Source: Pseudoalteromonas sp. A601
GTDB taxonomy: Bacteria; Pseudomonadota; Gammaproteobacteria; Enterobacterales; Alteromonadaceae
Direction: 5' to 3'
DNA: 52,585 nt
Assembly: GCF_002165575.1 (NCBI RefSeq)
Contig: NZ_MXQF01000031.1
Span: 1-52,585, forward strand
Positions within the stretch are counted from its first letter, which is position 1, and every line of letters begins with the position of its first letter. The notes under the pieces were generated by a model. That model searched no databases. It was not told the DNA's origin and worked only from the letters and a program-made list of their open reading frames with translations. The translations under genes and the position numbers were made by a program. Positions 44,080-52,585 of this stretch are shown piece by piece.

Positions 44080-44739
44080 ATGGACTTAAAAACAACAACA
44101 TCAGTTGTAACCCTCAGTAGCAATAGCCTATTTTTGGACGCAACACATTTATCTGAAGACACGCTAAAGATTCAAAAAAAAATCTGGGCTTTAGCTGCTA
44201 AGTGCAAAGCAAGCAATGCGTTTATAGATGTAGTACCCGCTATGAACTCCCTGTGCGTATATTTACACAACTCGGATGAACTAGTGCGTTGGCAAAATGA
44301 GCTAACAAATTGGTGGCAAGACATCGATACCATGCAACATCAAGGCACACATCATAAAGTTATTACTCATTATGGTGGTGAACATGGACCTGATCTCGAC
44401 TTTGTTGCGAAAGCACATAATTTAACCACTCATGACGTTATACAGCTGCATAGTAATGCTCGCTATCAAGTACTATTTTTAGGCTTTCAACCAGGCTTTG
44501 TATATTTACATGGCTTAACTGAGCAATTACATACTCCACGTAGAGATAATCCACGAACTAAAGTGCCAAAAGGGTCTGTGGCAATAGGTGCTAATCAAAC
44601 AGGCATCTACCCTGCTGACTCCCCTGGCGGCTGGCACATAATAGGTCATACTGATTTCAACTTATTTGATTACCTTAATAACCCACCAAGTGTTATACAA
44701 CCTGGTGATACCTTATCGTTTGTTAGTGTGGAGTCTTAA
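44080..44739 (+). CDS. pxpB: 5-oxoprolinase subunit B
   Basis: A 219-residue KipI/AHS1-family subunit of the ATP-dependent 5-oxoprolinase, which opens 5-oxoproline to glutamate. Motifs are YGGEHGPDLDFVA, LGFQPGFVYL, PRTKVPKGSVAIGANQTG and SPGGWHIIGHT. It is two bases upstream of pxpC. The third subunit, PxpA, is not in the window. Confidence 0.88.
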   Translation: MDLKTTTSVVTLSSNSLFLDATHLSEDTLKIQKKIWALAAKCKASNAFIDVVPAMNSLCVYLHNSDELVRWQNELTNWWQDIDTMQHQGTHHKVITHYGGEHGPDLDFVAKAHNLTTHDVIQLHSNARYQVLFLGFQPGFVYLHGLTEQLHTPRRDNPRTKVPKGSVAIGANQTGIYPADSPGGWHIIGHTDFNLFDYLNNPPSVIQPGDTLSFVSVES

Positions 44740-44741
44740 TC

Positions 44742-45674
44742 ATGATCACAGTTATTAAGCCGGGTTTATTAATGAGTGTCCAAGATAAAGGACGTACAGG
44801 CTTTCGCCATTTAGGTGTTGCTCAATCTGGTGCAATAGATAGCTATGCGATGGTAATAGCCAATCGATTACTTGACAATGCTGATAACGATGCAGTGATT
44901 GAAATTACCTTAGGGTTGGCTCAACTCAAATTCGAGTGCGATACCGTTATTGCTTTGATTGGCACTGATATGAAGGCTCATTTAGACGATACAGCTATTT
45001 ACCCTGGTTGGACATACACCGTCAAAAAGGGGCAAACCATCCGCTTTGCAGCCGCACGTAATGGGTTTAGGGCTTATTTAGCCTGTAAAGGCGGGATCCA
45101 GTGTGAAAAAGTAATGAACTCTCGCTCGACTGATTTAGCAGCAGGATTTGGCGGTGCAACTGGCTGCGCTCTTAAAGAGCATGACACACTCGCAATTAAA
45201 CCATTTACTGAACACTGGCCTAAACTAGGTGCTATATCACCAGCAAAACGTGAAGTGATCCGAATACACCCAAGTATTCATGAAGAATTATTAACACAAC
45301 ACATTATCAATGAATTTAGCAGTAAAAAATGGCACGTAACGCCACAGAGTAACCGAATGGGGGTTCGTTTGAATACTCAATCACAGTCATTATCACACAG
45401 CCATTCATTACCTTCACTCGCTGTTGCACCGGGGTCAATTCAACTGCCTCCTAATGGTGAGCCAATTGTATTATTAAATGATGGCCAAACGACAGGTGGT
45501 TATCCACTCCTTGGCACAGTCATTGAAGCTGATCTATTTCTATTTGCACAATTAAAACCAGGCGATAGCATTCGCTTTGAATACGTAGATATAGCCACGG
45601 CCAATAAAGCAAAAGCAAAATTAGATGCTCACCTTGCTCAGCTATCTCTAGCACTTGAAAATGCAAAACATTAA
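44742..45674 (+). CDS. pxpC: 5-oxoprolinase subunit C
   Basis: A 310-residue KipA/AHS2-family subunit, partner of PxpB. Motifs are SVQDKGRTGFRHLGV, QSGAIDSYA, SNRMGVRL and NDGQTTGGYPLLGTVIEADL. The family name also covers biotin-dependent carboxyltransferases, but the pairing with AHS1 fits oxoprolinase. The gap of two bases from pxpB shows coupling. Immediately after the stop is a possible NtrC site for the next gene. Confidence 0.87.
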   Translation: MITVIKPGLLMSVQDKGRTGFRHLGVAQSGAIDSYAMVIANRLLDNADNDAVIEITLGLAQLKFECDTVIALIGTDMKAHLDDTAIYPGWTYTVKKGQTIRFAAARNGFRAYLACKGGIQCEKVMNSRSTDLAAGFGGATGCALKEHDTLAIKPFTEHWPKLGAISPAKREVIRIHPSIHEELLTQHIINEFSSKKWHVTPQSNRMGVRLNTQSQSLSHSHSLPSLAVAPGSIQLPPNGEPIVLLNDGQTTGGYPLLGTVIEADLFLFAQLKPGDSIRFEYVDIATANKAKAKLDAHLAQLSLALENAKH

Positions 45675-45806
45675 TGCACCAAAATGGAACGCTCAAGCTT
45701 TAATCCTGTGAGGATTAGCCCTATAACATAATGGATTAGTGGTTATTTGTGTTTTTCATTGCTTTAAAAGAAGTCGTCAACAAGCTTTAGTGGCCACCTT
45801 GGTGCA
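45675..45806 (+). promoter_or_regulatory. Possible NtrC enhancer and sigma-54 promoter for asnB
   Basis: TGCACCAAAATGGAAC (45675-45690) resembles the glnA-type NtrC site, with the first half-site exact. About 105 bases downstream, TGGCCACCTTGGTGCA (45791-45806) has GG and GC ten bases apart as a sigma-54 promoter needs, though the interior matches the consensus only in part. Spacing of enhancer to predicted start is about 130 bases, normal for NtrC. A glutamine-using gene follows. This is a motif reading, not proven. Confidence 0.35.
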
Positions 45807-45894
45807 ATGAAGATTATGGTGGTGCATAAATTATTCTAAAAATATTGTAAAAGCTATGTGACTTAGTTAAATATTTCTGTTAAAACAAAGGTTC

Positions 45895-45921
45895 GCAATT
45901 AGGCAAAGCCTGCCTAATTGC
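45895..45921 (+). promoter_or_regulatory. Leader hairpin upstream of asnB
   Basis: Perfect 11-base arms GCAATTAGGCA (45895-45905) and TGCCTAATTGC (45911-45921) around AAGCC. It ends 26 bases before the asnB ATG, just upstream of the GAGGAG ribosome binding site. No T-run follows, so it is not a terminator and may affect mRNA stability, translation or protein binding. Confidence 0.5.
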
Positions 45922-45947
45922 ACACATGATAGGAATGAGGAGTTACT

Positions 45948-47621
45948 ATGTGTTCAATTTTCGGTGTATTAGACATAAAGTCTGATGCCACACAGTTGCG
46001 TAGTCAAGCAATTGAAATGTCAAAGTTATTACGTCACCGAGGGCCTGATTGGTCAGGTGTATATTCATCAGAAAAAGCGATTTTAGTGCATGAACGTTTA
46101 GCCATTGTTGGCGTATCAAGCGGTGCTCAACCACTTTATAACCCTGAGAAAACACATATTTTAGCGGTTAACGGTGAAATTTATAATCACAAAGAGTTAG
46201 CTGCAAATTTAGAGGCTGATTTTACCTTTCAAACGCAGTCTGATTGCGAGGTCATTCTGGCGCTTTATAAGCAAAAGGGCCCTGAATTTTTAGATGATTT
46301 AAATGGTATTTTTGCTTTTTGTTTATACGATGAAGAGCAAGATGCGTATCTTATAGGTCGTGATCATATTGGTATAATTCCACTTTATACGGGTCATGAT
46401 GAGCACGGTAATTTTTATGTTGCTTCTGAATTAAAAGCATTATCACCAATTTGTAAAAGTATTCAGGAGTTTCCTCCTGGTCATTACCTATATAGTAAAG
46501 ATGGTGAACTTAAACCATATTATAAGCGTGACTGGGAATCATTTGAAGCTGTTAAAGATAATAGCGCTCAAGCTCAAGATGTGAAAGATGCACTTGAAGC
46601 TGCCGTTAAACGCCAACTAATGTGCGATGTCCCTTATGGGGTATTACTCTCTGGTGGCCTAGACTCATCAGTTATCTCAGCAATCACACAAAACTTTGCT
46701 GCTAAACGTATTGAAGATAATGACGAAAGTGATGCATGGTGGCCCAAATTACATTCTTTTTCTGTTGGTCTAGAAGGCTCACCAGATTTAGCAGCAGCAC
46801 AAAAAGTGGCTGACATGATAGGCACAGTTCATCACCCTATTCACTTTACTATTCAAGAAGGGATCGATGCGTTAAAAGAAGTGATTTATCATATCGAAAC
46901 CTATGATGTGACAACTATTAGAGCATCAACACCGATGTATTTAATGGCACGCCAAATTAAAGCCATGGGTATTAAAATGGTACTCTCTGGGGAGGGTGCT
47001 GATGAGCTATTTGGTGGTTATTTGTATTTCCACAAAGCACCCAATGCACAGGAATTTCATGAAGAGTTAAACCGCAAAGTATCAAAGTTGCATATGTTTG
47101 ACTGTTTACGTGCGAATAAATCAATGGCCGCTTGGGGTGTTGAAGCACGTGTACCATTCCTCGATAAAGAATTTGTTGATGTGGCCATGCGTATCAATCC
47201 TGAAGCTAAAATGTGTAAAGACGGTAAAATTGAAAAACACATTCTGCGTGAAGGTTTTGATGGCTATTTACCTGATGAGGTACTTTGGCGTCAAAAAGAG
47301 CAATTCTCTGATGGCGTTGGTTACAGCTGGATTGACACTTTAAAAGAGTATGTTGCTGAGCAAGTAAGTGACCAAGAATTAGCAAATGCTAAATTTAAGT
47401 ACCCTATTAATACACCAGATTCAAAAGAAGCGTATTTTTATCGCTCAATTTTTGAGTCACACTTCCCGGGTGACGCAGCCGCTAAATGTGTGCCGCATGG
47501 TAAATCTGTTGCATGTTCCACACCTGAAGCTCTGGCATGGGATGCATCGTTTCAAAATAATGCGGATCCATCTGGTCGCGCGGCCGGTATCCATAACGAT
47601 GCCTATACACAAAAACAATAA
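45948..47621 (+). CDS. asnB: Glutamine-hydrolysing asparagine synthase
   Basis: Makes asparagine from aspartate, ATP and glutamine. The 557 residues match E. coli AsnB (554). The class II glutamine amidotransferase half starts MCSIFGV, with Cys2 becoming the N-terminal nucleophile, then RLAIVG and NGEIYNH. The synthetase half has LLSGGLDSSVIS (PP-loop) and LSGEGADELFGGY. The C-terminal PSGRAAGIHNDAY resembles E. coli. GAGGAG lies five bases before the ATG. Its last 23 bases overlap the next gene. Confidence 0.95.
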   Translation: MCSIFGVLDIKSDATQLRSQAIEMSKLLRHRGPDWSGVYSSEKAILVHERLAIVGVSSGAQPLYNPEKTHILAVNGEIYNHKELAANLEADFTFQTQSDCEVILALYKQKGPEFLDDLNGIFAFCLYDEEQDAYLIGRDHIGIIPLYTGHDEHGNFYVASELKALSPICKSIQEFPPGHYLYSKDGELKPYYKRDWESFEAVKDNSAQAQDVKDALEAAVKRQLMCDVPYGVLLSGGLDSSVISAITQNFAAKRIEDNDESDAWWPKLHSFSVGLEGSPDLAAAQKVADMIGTVHHPIHFTIQEGIDALKEVIYHIETYDVTTIRASTPMYLMARQIKAMGIKMVLSGEGADELFGGYLYFHKAPNAQEFHEELNRKVSKLHMFDCLRANKSMAAWGVEARVPFLDKEFVDVAMRINPEAKMCKDGKIEKHILREGFDGYLPDEVLWRQKEQFSDGVGYSWIDTLKEYVAEQVSDQELANAKFKYPINTPDSKEAYFYRSIFESHFPGDAAAKCVPHGKSVACSTPEALAWDASFQNNADPSGRAAGIHNDAYTQKQ

Positions 47622-48429
47622 ACCTCACGGTCTATTAAATTTACACCGGTACAAAACAAGACGTTTTGTACTGGTGGCTCAGCAACAAACTGTTTTTACC
47701 CATCCTAGCACTAAGAAAACGGGCTCATCAGCACTGATTGTGTTACATCAGACAGGGCTAAGCACTTACATGATGCAGCAAATTGCGCGCACGTCACAGC
47801 AATCTGCGACTGTTTTTATAAATGTAAAATATAGCACCCAAGTTCTTTGCCCTATTCGTTGGTTTAATCAAAGTAATGAAATTAAACGCTGTGGTCATGG
47901 GACCTTAGCGGCAGCATTATTTTTGCAGCAGTATCAAGGTTATTACCCTCACCAATTTATAAGCCTAAGCGGTGAAATCTTTAAAATAACCTATAAATTA
48001 AAACAATTACGGCTGAGTATGGCGCAAATAGCTAGCAAAGAAGTTACCCCGCATAAGGCTGTCGTAAAGGCAATTAATAGCACTGTTTTACGCAGCTACA
48101 CAAGTGCAGAGGAAGGTGGCTACACCACCGTCATTTTAGATGACAGCCAGCCATTGAGTACTCGTTCGATATTGACCAAACCTATTTTATCGGCTCCAAC
48201 GGCTCTTATCGTTTTGCAAAAAGATAGCAAAACACAGCAATGGTATTTTAGATACTTCGCCCCTTATTACGGTATAGACGAAGACCAAGCAACAGGTTCA
48301 GCCGTTAGCATTATAGCCCCCATCATTAAGCAATTAACAACACAAAATAAAGGCGTCATCATTCAAGCATCTAAAAATGGCGCACGGTTAAACTATCACT
48401 TAACCTGTCAAAGTGTGCTGCTATATTAA
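47599..48429 (+). CDS. PhzF-family epimerase-like protein
   Basis: A 276-residue PhzF/diaminopimelate-epimerase-fold protein. Landmarks are the segment leading to TVFINVKY, RCGHGTLAAA (usual form CGHATLAAA) and YFAPYYGIDEDQATGSA (usual FAP...EDPATGSA). In the motif that is normally L-S-E-T-x-F the catalytic glutamate is replaced: here it reads QSATVFI, with Ala70. It may be inactive in PhzF chemistry or have a different one. I chose ATG at 47599, 23 bases inside asnB in another frame, since an ORF extending to 47386 is only asnB shadow. Confidence 0.75.
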   Translation: MPIHKNNKPHGLLNLHRYKTRRFVLVAQQQTVFTHPSTKKTGSSALIVLHQTGLSTYMMQQIARTSQQSATVFINVKYSTQVLCPIRWFNQSNEIKRCGHGTLAAALFLQQYQGYYPHQFISLSGEIFKITYKLKQLRLSMAQIASKEVTPHKAVVKAINSTVLRSYTSAEEGGYTTVILDDSQPLSTRSILTKPILSAPTALIVLQKDSKTQQWYFRYFAPYYGIDEDQATGSAVSIIAPIIKQLTTQNKGVIIQASKNGARLNYHLTCQSVLLY

Positions 48430-49403
48430 TTCTGCGGTCGTAATAAGCACAATGCAAAATAATTATTGCAGTCTTGCCACGTGTGAGCCAGTGTTAAATT
48501 AGCTTGTTCAGCTAATTGAGCAAACGAGTCAACTGTGTACTTATGTGAATTTTCAGTGTGTATGCTTTCACCTTGAGCAAATTCAAACAAATGATTATTG
48601 ATGACAACACTTTGCTCACATTGACTCACCAAATGCATTTCAATTCGGCTGTGTTGTTCGTTAAATCTGGATTGATGGTTAAAGCCTGACAAATTAAACG
48701 TGCCATTGAGCTCATTATTAATACGTTGTAGTAAATTTTTATTAAACTGCGCCGTCACCTCGGCTTTATCATCATAGGCATCTAACAGTACCTGACGTTC
48801 TTTAACTAAATCTATGCCTATTAACACATAGCCGTTTAAACCACATAAGCGATGGAAGTTTTTCATAATCTCTATCGCTTTAATAGGTGCAAAGTTTCCA
48901 AGAGTTGAACCTGGAAAATAAACTAGATTGGTTTGGTTATCTAAAGCAGTATCTTTGGCTAACTGCTTTACCATTTGACTATGGGTAAAATCCCCCAGTA
49001 AGGGAGAAATTACCAATTCAGGAAATAAAGGCGATAAGTGCGCGAGCGAGTAATTAAGCATTTCTTTTGATATTTCAAACGGAACGAATGTTTTTACATT
49101 GGCCAAATGCGCTAATAAATATGCAACCTTTTTACCTGAACCACATCCGGGCTCTATGATTGATAAATTTTCTGGCAACATTTTCGCAATGTCGTGGGAA
49201 TATTGCTCTAAAATAGCAAGCTCAGTTCGGGTGACATAATATTCACTTAACGCGGTAATTTGTTCAAATAGTGCTGCGCCTCTATCATCATAAAAATATT
49301 TACACGGCAATGACTTTTGTTGTTGACTTAGGCCATCCAACACATCATTTAAAAAGCTTTCATCTGTTGTATGCTGTTCGCTAACGACCTTTAACTGGCT
49401 CAT
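48426..49403 (-). CDS. egtD: L-histidine N-alpha-methyltransferase (EgtD)
   Basis: Trimethylates histidine to hercynine with SAM, the first step to ergothioneine. The 325-residue protein has KYFYDDRGAALFEQI (28-50 region), ALSEYYVTRTE, the SAM motif IEPGCGSGKK and FPGSTLGNF, all typical of EgtD. The ATG shares ATGA with the egtB stop, so translation is coupled. Converges on the PhzF-like gene, overlapping its stop by four bases. Confidence 0.93.
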   Translation of the reverse strand: MSQLKVVSEQHTTDESFLNDVLDGLSQQQKSLPCKYFYDDRGAALFEQITALSEYYVTRTELAILEQYSHDIAKMLPENLSIIEPGCGSGKKVAYLLAHLANVKTFVPFEISKEMLNYSLAHLSPLFPELVISPLLGDFTHSQMVKQLAKDTALDNQTNLVYFPGSTLGNFAPIKAIEIMKNFHRLCGLNGYVLIGIDLVKERQVLLDAYDDKAEVTAQFNKNLLQRINNELNGTFNLSGFNHQSRFNEQHSRIEMHLVSQCEQSVVINNHLFEFAQGESIHTENSHKYTVDSFAQLAEQANLTLAHTWQDCNNYFALCLLRPQN

Positions 49404-50596
49404 ACATTATCCCTCGCTAACCTAATTCCACTTTGCATCCACGCTTGATGTGGATAATAAAAATTTCTATATGTAGTGCGTAAATGACCATTAGGAGTTA
49501 ATGCACAACCGCCTCTAAGCACCATTTGATTATTCATAAATTTACCGTTGTACTCGCCGGCAACTCCCGCAATCGGTTTAAACCCCGGATAAGGTAAATA
49601 AGCACTGTTTGTCCATTGCCAACAGTTGTCATGTAACTGAACTAATTCTGGGCAATGTTGTTGTGCTGCATGCTCCCATTCAAACTCGGTGGGCAATCTT
49701 GCGTTGGCAAAACAGGCATAGGCTGACGCTTCATAAAAGCTAACATGGCTGACAGGTAAATCCATCGCTAAGGGTTGCAGGCCATACAAAGTAAATTCAT
49801 ACCACTTGTCATTAATACAATGCCAGTATAAAGGGCATCTTGCATGTGTGCTTTGTAATAAAGCCCATCCATCACTAAGCCAATATTTAGGCTGTTGGTA
49901 GCCTTGCTCGTTGATAAACGCTAAATATTCACCATTGGTAACTAAGCGATTAGCCACACTAAATGGTTGCAGTAAAACTGGATGTGTTGGCTGTTCATTA
50001 TCGTAGGAAAATCCACAGCCTTGTGTTGCCCCAATTTCAGTAATACTTTGCTCAAAATCAATATAATGAATGCTTTTTACAGGTGCACTTTCAACTATTT
50101 TACAGTCGATGTGTTGATAGGCTGGAAATGATGGATTAATCGAAAAGTTATACTTTATATCCATGAGCATCAACTCTTGATGCTGCTGTTCATGGTTTAA
50201 GCCAAGTTCCAATAGTTCATTTAGAGTAGTATTGACTGATAATAATGTCTGTACTGCATCATCAACATACGCTCGATATTCAAGTACTGTATCTAAACTT
50301 GGCCGAGAAAGAGTCCCTCTATTTGCGCGACTAAATTGCTCACCAATGCCATTATAATAAGAATTAAATAGCACCGAAAAACACTCATCAAACACCTTGT
50401 AGTTGTTCATATGAGGTAACAATAAGAAAGTTTCGAAAAACCACGTGGTATGAGCAAGGTGCCATTTCATCGGGCTAACATCACTCATCGCTTGAAGCTG
50501 ACAATCCTCCGCACTCAATGGTGCAATAAGCGATAAAGAATCTTGTCTCACTTTTTTATAGTACGCGATTAATGATTGTGTACTGTTTGCGGTCAT
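49400..50596 (-). CDS. egtB: Ergothioneine biosynthesis iron-dependent sulfoxide synthase (EgtB)
   Basis: Joins a thiol (cysteine or gamma-glutamylcysteine) to hercynine using oxygen and iron. The 398-residue protein has an N-terminal DinB-like domain with HLAHTTWFFE and the iron-binding NHEQQHQE, and a C-terminal FGE-sulfatase domain with RLPTEFEWEHAA and VLRGGCALTP...RNFYYP. I chose ATG at 50596 with GAGGG five bases upstream. No egtA, egtC or egtE is adjacent; the lyase step may be done by an unlinked enzyme, as in other short egtBD clusters. Confidence 0.92.
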   Translation of the reverse strand: MTANSTQSLIAYYKKVRQDSLSLIAPLSAEDCQLQAMSDVSPMKWHLAHTTWFFETFLLLPHMNNYKVFDECFSVLFNSYYNGIGEQFSRANRGTLSRPSLDTVLEYRAYVDDAVQTLLSVNTTLNELLELGLNHEQQHQELMLMDIKYNFSINPSFPAYQHIDCKIVESAPVKSIHYIDFEQSITEIGATQGCGFSYDNEQPTHPVLLQPFSVANRLVTNGEYLAFINEQGYQQPKYWLSDGWALLQSTHARCPLYWHCINDKWYEFTLYGLQPLAMDLPVSHVSFYEASAYACFANARLPTEFEWEHAAQQHCPELVQLHDNCWQWTNSAYLPYPGFKPIAGVAGEYNGKFMNNQMVLRGGCALTPNGHLRTTYRNFYYPHQAWMQSGIRLARDNV

Positions 50597-50942
50597 ATCA
50601 TCCCTCATTTACCTATTGACTTACTATAGTCTAACTTTAGTTAAAACACATTGAAGTGACACTTAGATGAAATATTAATTAGACTTATATGTTTATTGAT
50701 TTAAATACATTTATTTTTATGCGTTGCCATGACAGCCAGATACTGATCCTGTAAGCTATTAACTACCGTAATGGCTATAATTCAGCACTTTAGCGACTTT
50801 ACATTTACAATTTTTCGTTTGCTTCTACACTTTAGCAAGTAACCTAACACTAATTTTTAGTTAGTCATCGAAATAATATCTTGGTGGGTTAAAGCTGAAT
50901 AAACCATTAAAATAAACGGAAATACAACAAAAGAGGTTTTTC
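50597..50942. other. Divergent promoter region between egtB and the BCCT gene
   Basis: This 346-bp AT-rich gap must carry the promoters of the two divergent units. I see no gene, clear operator or strong hairpin in it. Confidence 0.45.
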
Positions 50943-52517
50943 ATGAGTGATAATCATGACAAATATAGTATCGATAATACGGACTACACTGTAGGCCAAG
51001 ACAATATCCAAAAATGGGGATTTGACGTACATAACCCTGTTTTTGGCACTAGCGCTGGCTTAATTTTAATTTTTTTAATTGCGGTGTTAGTGAGTGATCC
51101 TGACTCAGCAAAAGCAAGCCTCGATGGGATCAAGTTAAGCATATTAAATAACTTTGATAGTTTTTTAATGTGGTCTGCTAACATTTTTTTATTATTTTGT
51201 ATCGGCCTTATTTTTTCACCGTACGGTAAAATTCGCCTTGGCGGTGTAAATGCACGTCCTACTCACTCTCGCCTCTCCTGGATGGCAATGCTATTTGCAG
51301 CAGGTATGGGGATCGGCTTGATGTTTTGGGGGGTTGCAGAGCCCGTTGCTTACTTTACCGGCTGGTACGAAACTCCATTAAATGTGACTCCTAATACCCC
51401 AGAGGCAGCTAAATTGGCGATGGGCGCCACTATGTTCCATTGGGGTCTACATCCATGGGCTATCTATGCTGTTGTTGCCTTATCTCTTGCCTTTTTTACT
51501 TATAACAAAGGGTTACCCCTTTCTATACGTTCGATTTTTTATCCTATATTAGGTGATAGAACGTGGGGCTGGCCCGGCCACCTAATTGATATTTTAGCAG
51601 TACTGGCCACCTTATTTGGTTTAGCTACTTCTCTGGGGCTCGGAGCACAACAAGCATCTGCCGGTATTAACCATGTATTTGGTATTGAATCTGGTGTTGG
51701 TTTACAAATTATAGTGATTGCTGTAGTAACATTATTAGCAATAATTTCTGTGGTACGTGGAATTGATGGTGGTGTAAAACTATTAAGTAATATTAATATG
51801 TTAATCGCCTTTGCTTTGATGGCATTTGTTTGTTTAGTTGGCTTTGCTGCTGCAATGGGTAATATTCCAACCACGATAATGGGTTATGTTGAAAACATTG
51901 TACCATTAAGTAACCCACATGGCCGTGAAGATGAAACTTGGATGCACGGTTGGACTGTATTCTATTGGGCTTGGTGGATTTCATGGTCCCCGTTTGTTGG
52001 TATGTTCATCGCACGTGTATCAGAAGGTCGTACAATTCGTGAATTCTTAATTGCCGTGTTATTAATTCCAACACTGGTTACGATACTTTGGATGTCTATC
52101 TATGGCGGTATTGCAATTGACCAAGTAGTCAGTGGTGTTGGTAAGCTTGGTAAAGATGGTTTAACGCAAGTCCCCCTTGCCATGTTTGAAATGTTTGACG
52201 AGCTGCCATTAGCCAAATTACTCTCTTTCACTGCTGTAGTGTTAGTCTTGGTGTTCTTTATTACCTCATCTGATTCCGGTTCATTGGTTATCGACTCAAT
52301 CACCGCGGGTGGTAAAGTTGATGCGCCAGTACCACAACGTATTTTTTGGGCATCAATTGAAGGTGCAATTGCCGCAACGTTATTGTGGATTGGCGGAACA
52401 CAAGCGATGGAGGCACTGCAAGCCGGTGCTGTTTCTACAGGCTTGCCATTTACCGTGGTCTTATTACTTATGTGCGTGAGTTTATTGCTAGGTCTTAGAA
52501 CTGAGCCTAGAAGCTAA
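50943..52517 (+). CDS. BCCT family betaine/choline/carnitine transporter
   Basis: A 524-residue secondary transporter with twelve hydrophobic segments. Conserved stretches are AAGMGIGLMFWGVAEP (120-135 region) and the aromatic substrate box YWAWWISWSPFVG (341-353), which binds quaternary ammonium groups in BetP-like carriers. AGAGG lies six bases before the ATG. It is divergent from egtBD, whose products hercynine and ergothioneine are trimethylammonium betaines, so it could move one of them; glycine betaine is the standard alternative. Complete, with a normal C-terminal LRTEP end. Confidence 0.9.
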   Translation: MSDNHDKYSIDNTDYTVGQDNIQKWGFDVHNPVFGTSAGLILIFLIAVLVSDPDSAKASLDGIKLSILNNFDSFLMWSANIFLLFCIGLIFSPYGKIRLGGVNARPTHSRLSWMAMLFAAGMGIGLMFWGVAEPVAYFTGWYETPLNVTPNTPEAAKLAMGATMFHWGLHPWAIYAVVALSLAFFTYNKGLPLSIRSIFYPILGDRTWGWPGHLIDILAVLATLFGLATSLGLGAQQASAGINHVFGIESGVGLQIIVIAVVTLLAIISVVRGIDGGVKLLSNINMLIAFALMAFVCLVGFAAAMGNIPTTIMGYVENIVPLSNPHGREDETWMHGWTVFYWAWWISWSPFVGMFIARVSEGRTIREFLIAVLLIPTLVTILWMSIYGGIAIDQVVSGVGKLGKDGLTQVPLAMFEMFDELPLAKLLSFTAVVLVLVFFITSSDSGSLVIDSITAGGKVDAPVPQRIFWASIEGAIAATLLWIGGTQAMEALQAGAVSTGLPFTVVLLLMCVSLLLGLRTEPRS

Positions 52518-52585
52518 GCAATGTAAACTAAAATATAAAGACGCCGCTTTTAGCGTAATGCCGATCAGTTAAGCAAGAAAAAGCT

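Noticed and set aside
47386..47598. N-terminal extension of the PhzF-like gene
   Set aside because: It lies wholly inside asnB in another frame and resembles no PhzF sequence; the real start is at 47599.

Overview
The window reads as about 52.6 kb of chromosome from a low-GC marine gammaproteobacterium. Alteromonadales is likely and Pseudoalteromonas is my best guess. This is inferred from the AT-rich intergenic DNA, the rhombosortase, the secreted and lipoprotein peptidases, the liu/mms branched-chain amino acid cluster with a MerR-type LiuR, and two compact structured repeats. No rRNA, tRNA, CRISPR array, prophage or transposase gene was seen.

Layout. 1-7.3 kb: sulfotransferase, MAPEG protein, DUF2254 membrane protein, SIMPL protein, NAD-malic enzyme and gamma-glutamyltransferase. 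7.3-13 kb: rhombosortase, lipoprotein S9 peptidase with a long leader hairpin, a structured repeat, exported endonuclease/phosphatase-family protein and YeiH-type exporter. 13-18.3 kb: purE-purK, a 261-bp MITE-like element lying between the ABC-F gene ybiT and its terminator, and a porin. 18.3-22.5 kb: small membrane protein and TetR regulator divergent around twin operators, then a minus-strand set of SEC-C protein, DUF3859 protein, large Ser/Thr-kinase-like protein and a small membrane protein. 22.6-39 kb: two divergent catabolic arms around liuR. The minus-strand arm (thiolase, mmsA, acyl-CoA dehydrogenase, enoyl-CoA hydratase, 3-hydroxyisobutyryl-CoA hydrolase, mmsB, SDR) handles valine and probably isoleucine. 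The plus-strand arm (liuRABCDE-scoAB) takes isovaleryl-CoA from leucine to acetoacetyl-CoA. 39-45.7 kb: LysR regulator, TPR-like exported protein, periplasmic MsrA-thioredoxin-MsrB fusion, exported M17 aminopeptidase, pxpB-pxpC. 45.9-52.5 kb: asnB overlapping a PhzF-like gene, the ergothioneine pair egtB-egtD, and a divergent BCCT transporter.

How the genes work together. LiuR probably controls both catabolic arms from one shared intergenic region. ScoAB and the thiolase turn the leucine end product into acetyl-CoA. GGT, 5-oxoprolinase subunits, MsrA/MsrB and EgtB/EgtD give the flanks a thiol and redox flavour, but they are not one operon.

The most unusual points are a likely non-canonical ATT start on ybiT, the MITE separating ybiT from its terminator, the 23-bp hairpin that would mask the S9 peptidase start, the asnB leader (hairpin plus NtrC/sigma-54-like sites), and the PhzF-like protein that overlaps asnB and lacks the family's catalytic glutamate. 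All functions are read from sequence motifs and recall of protein families; no database search was run.
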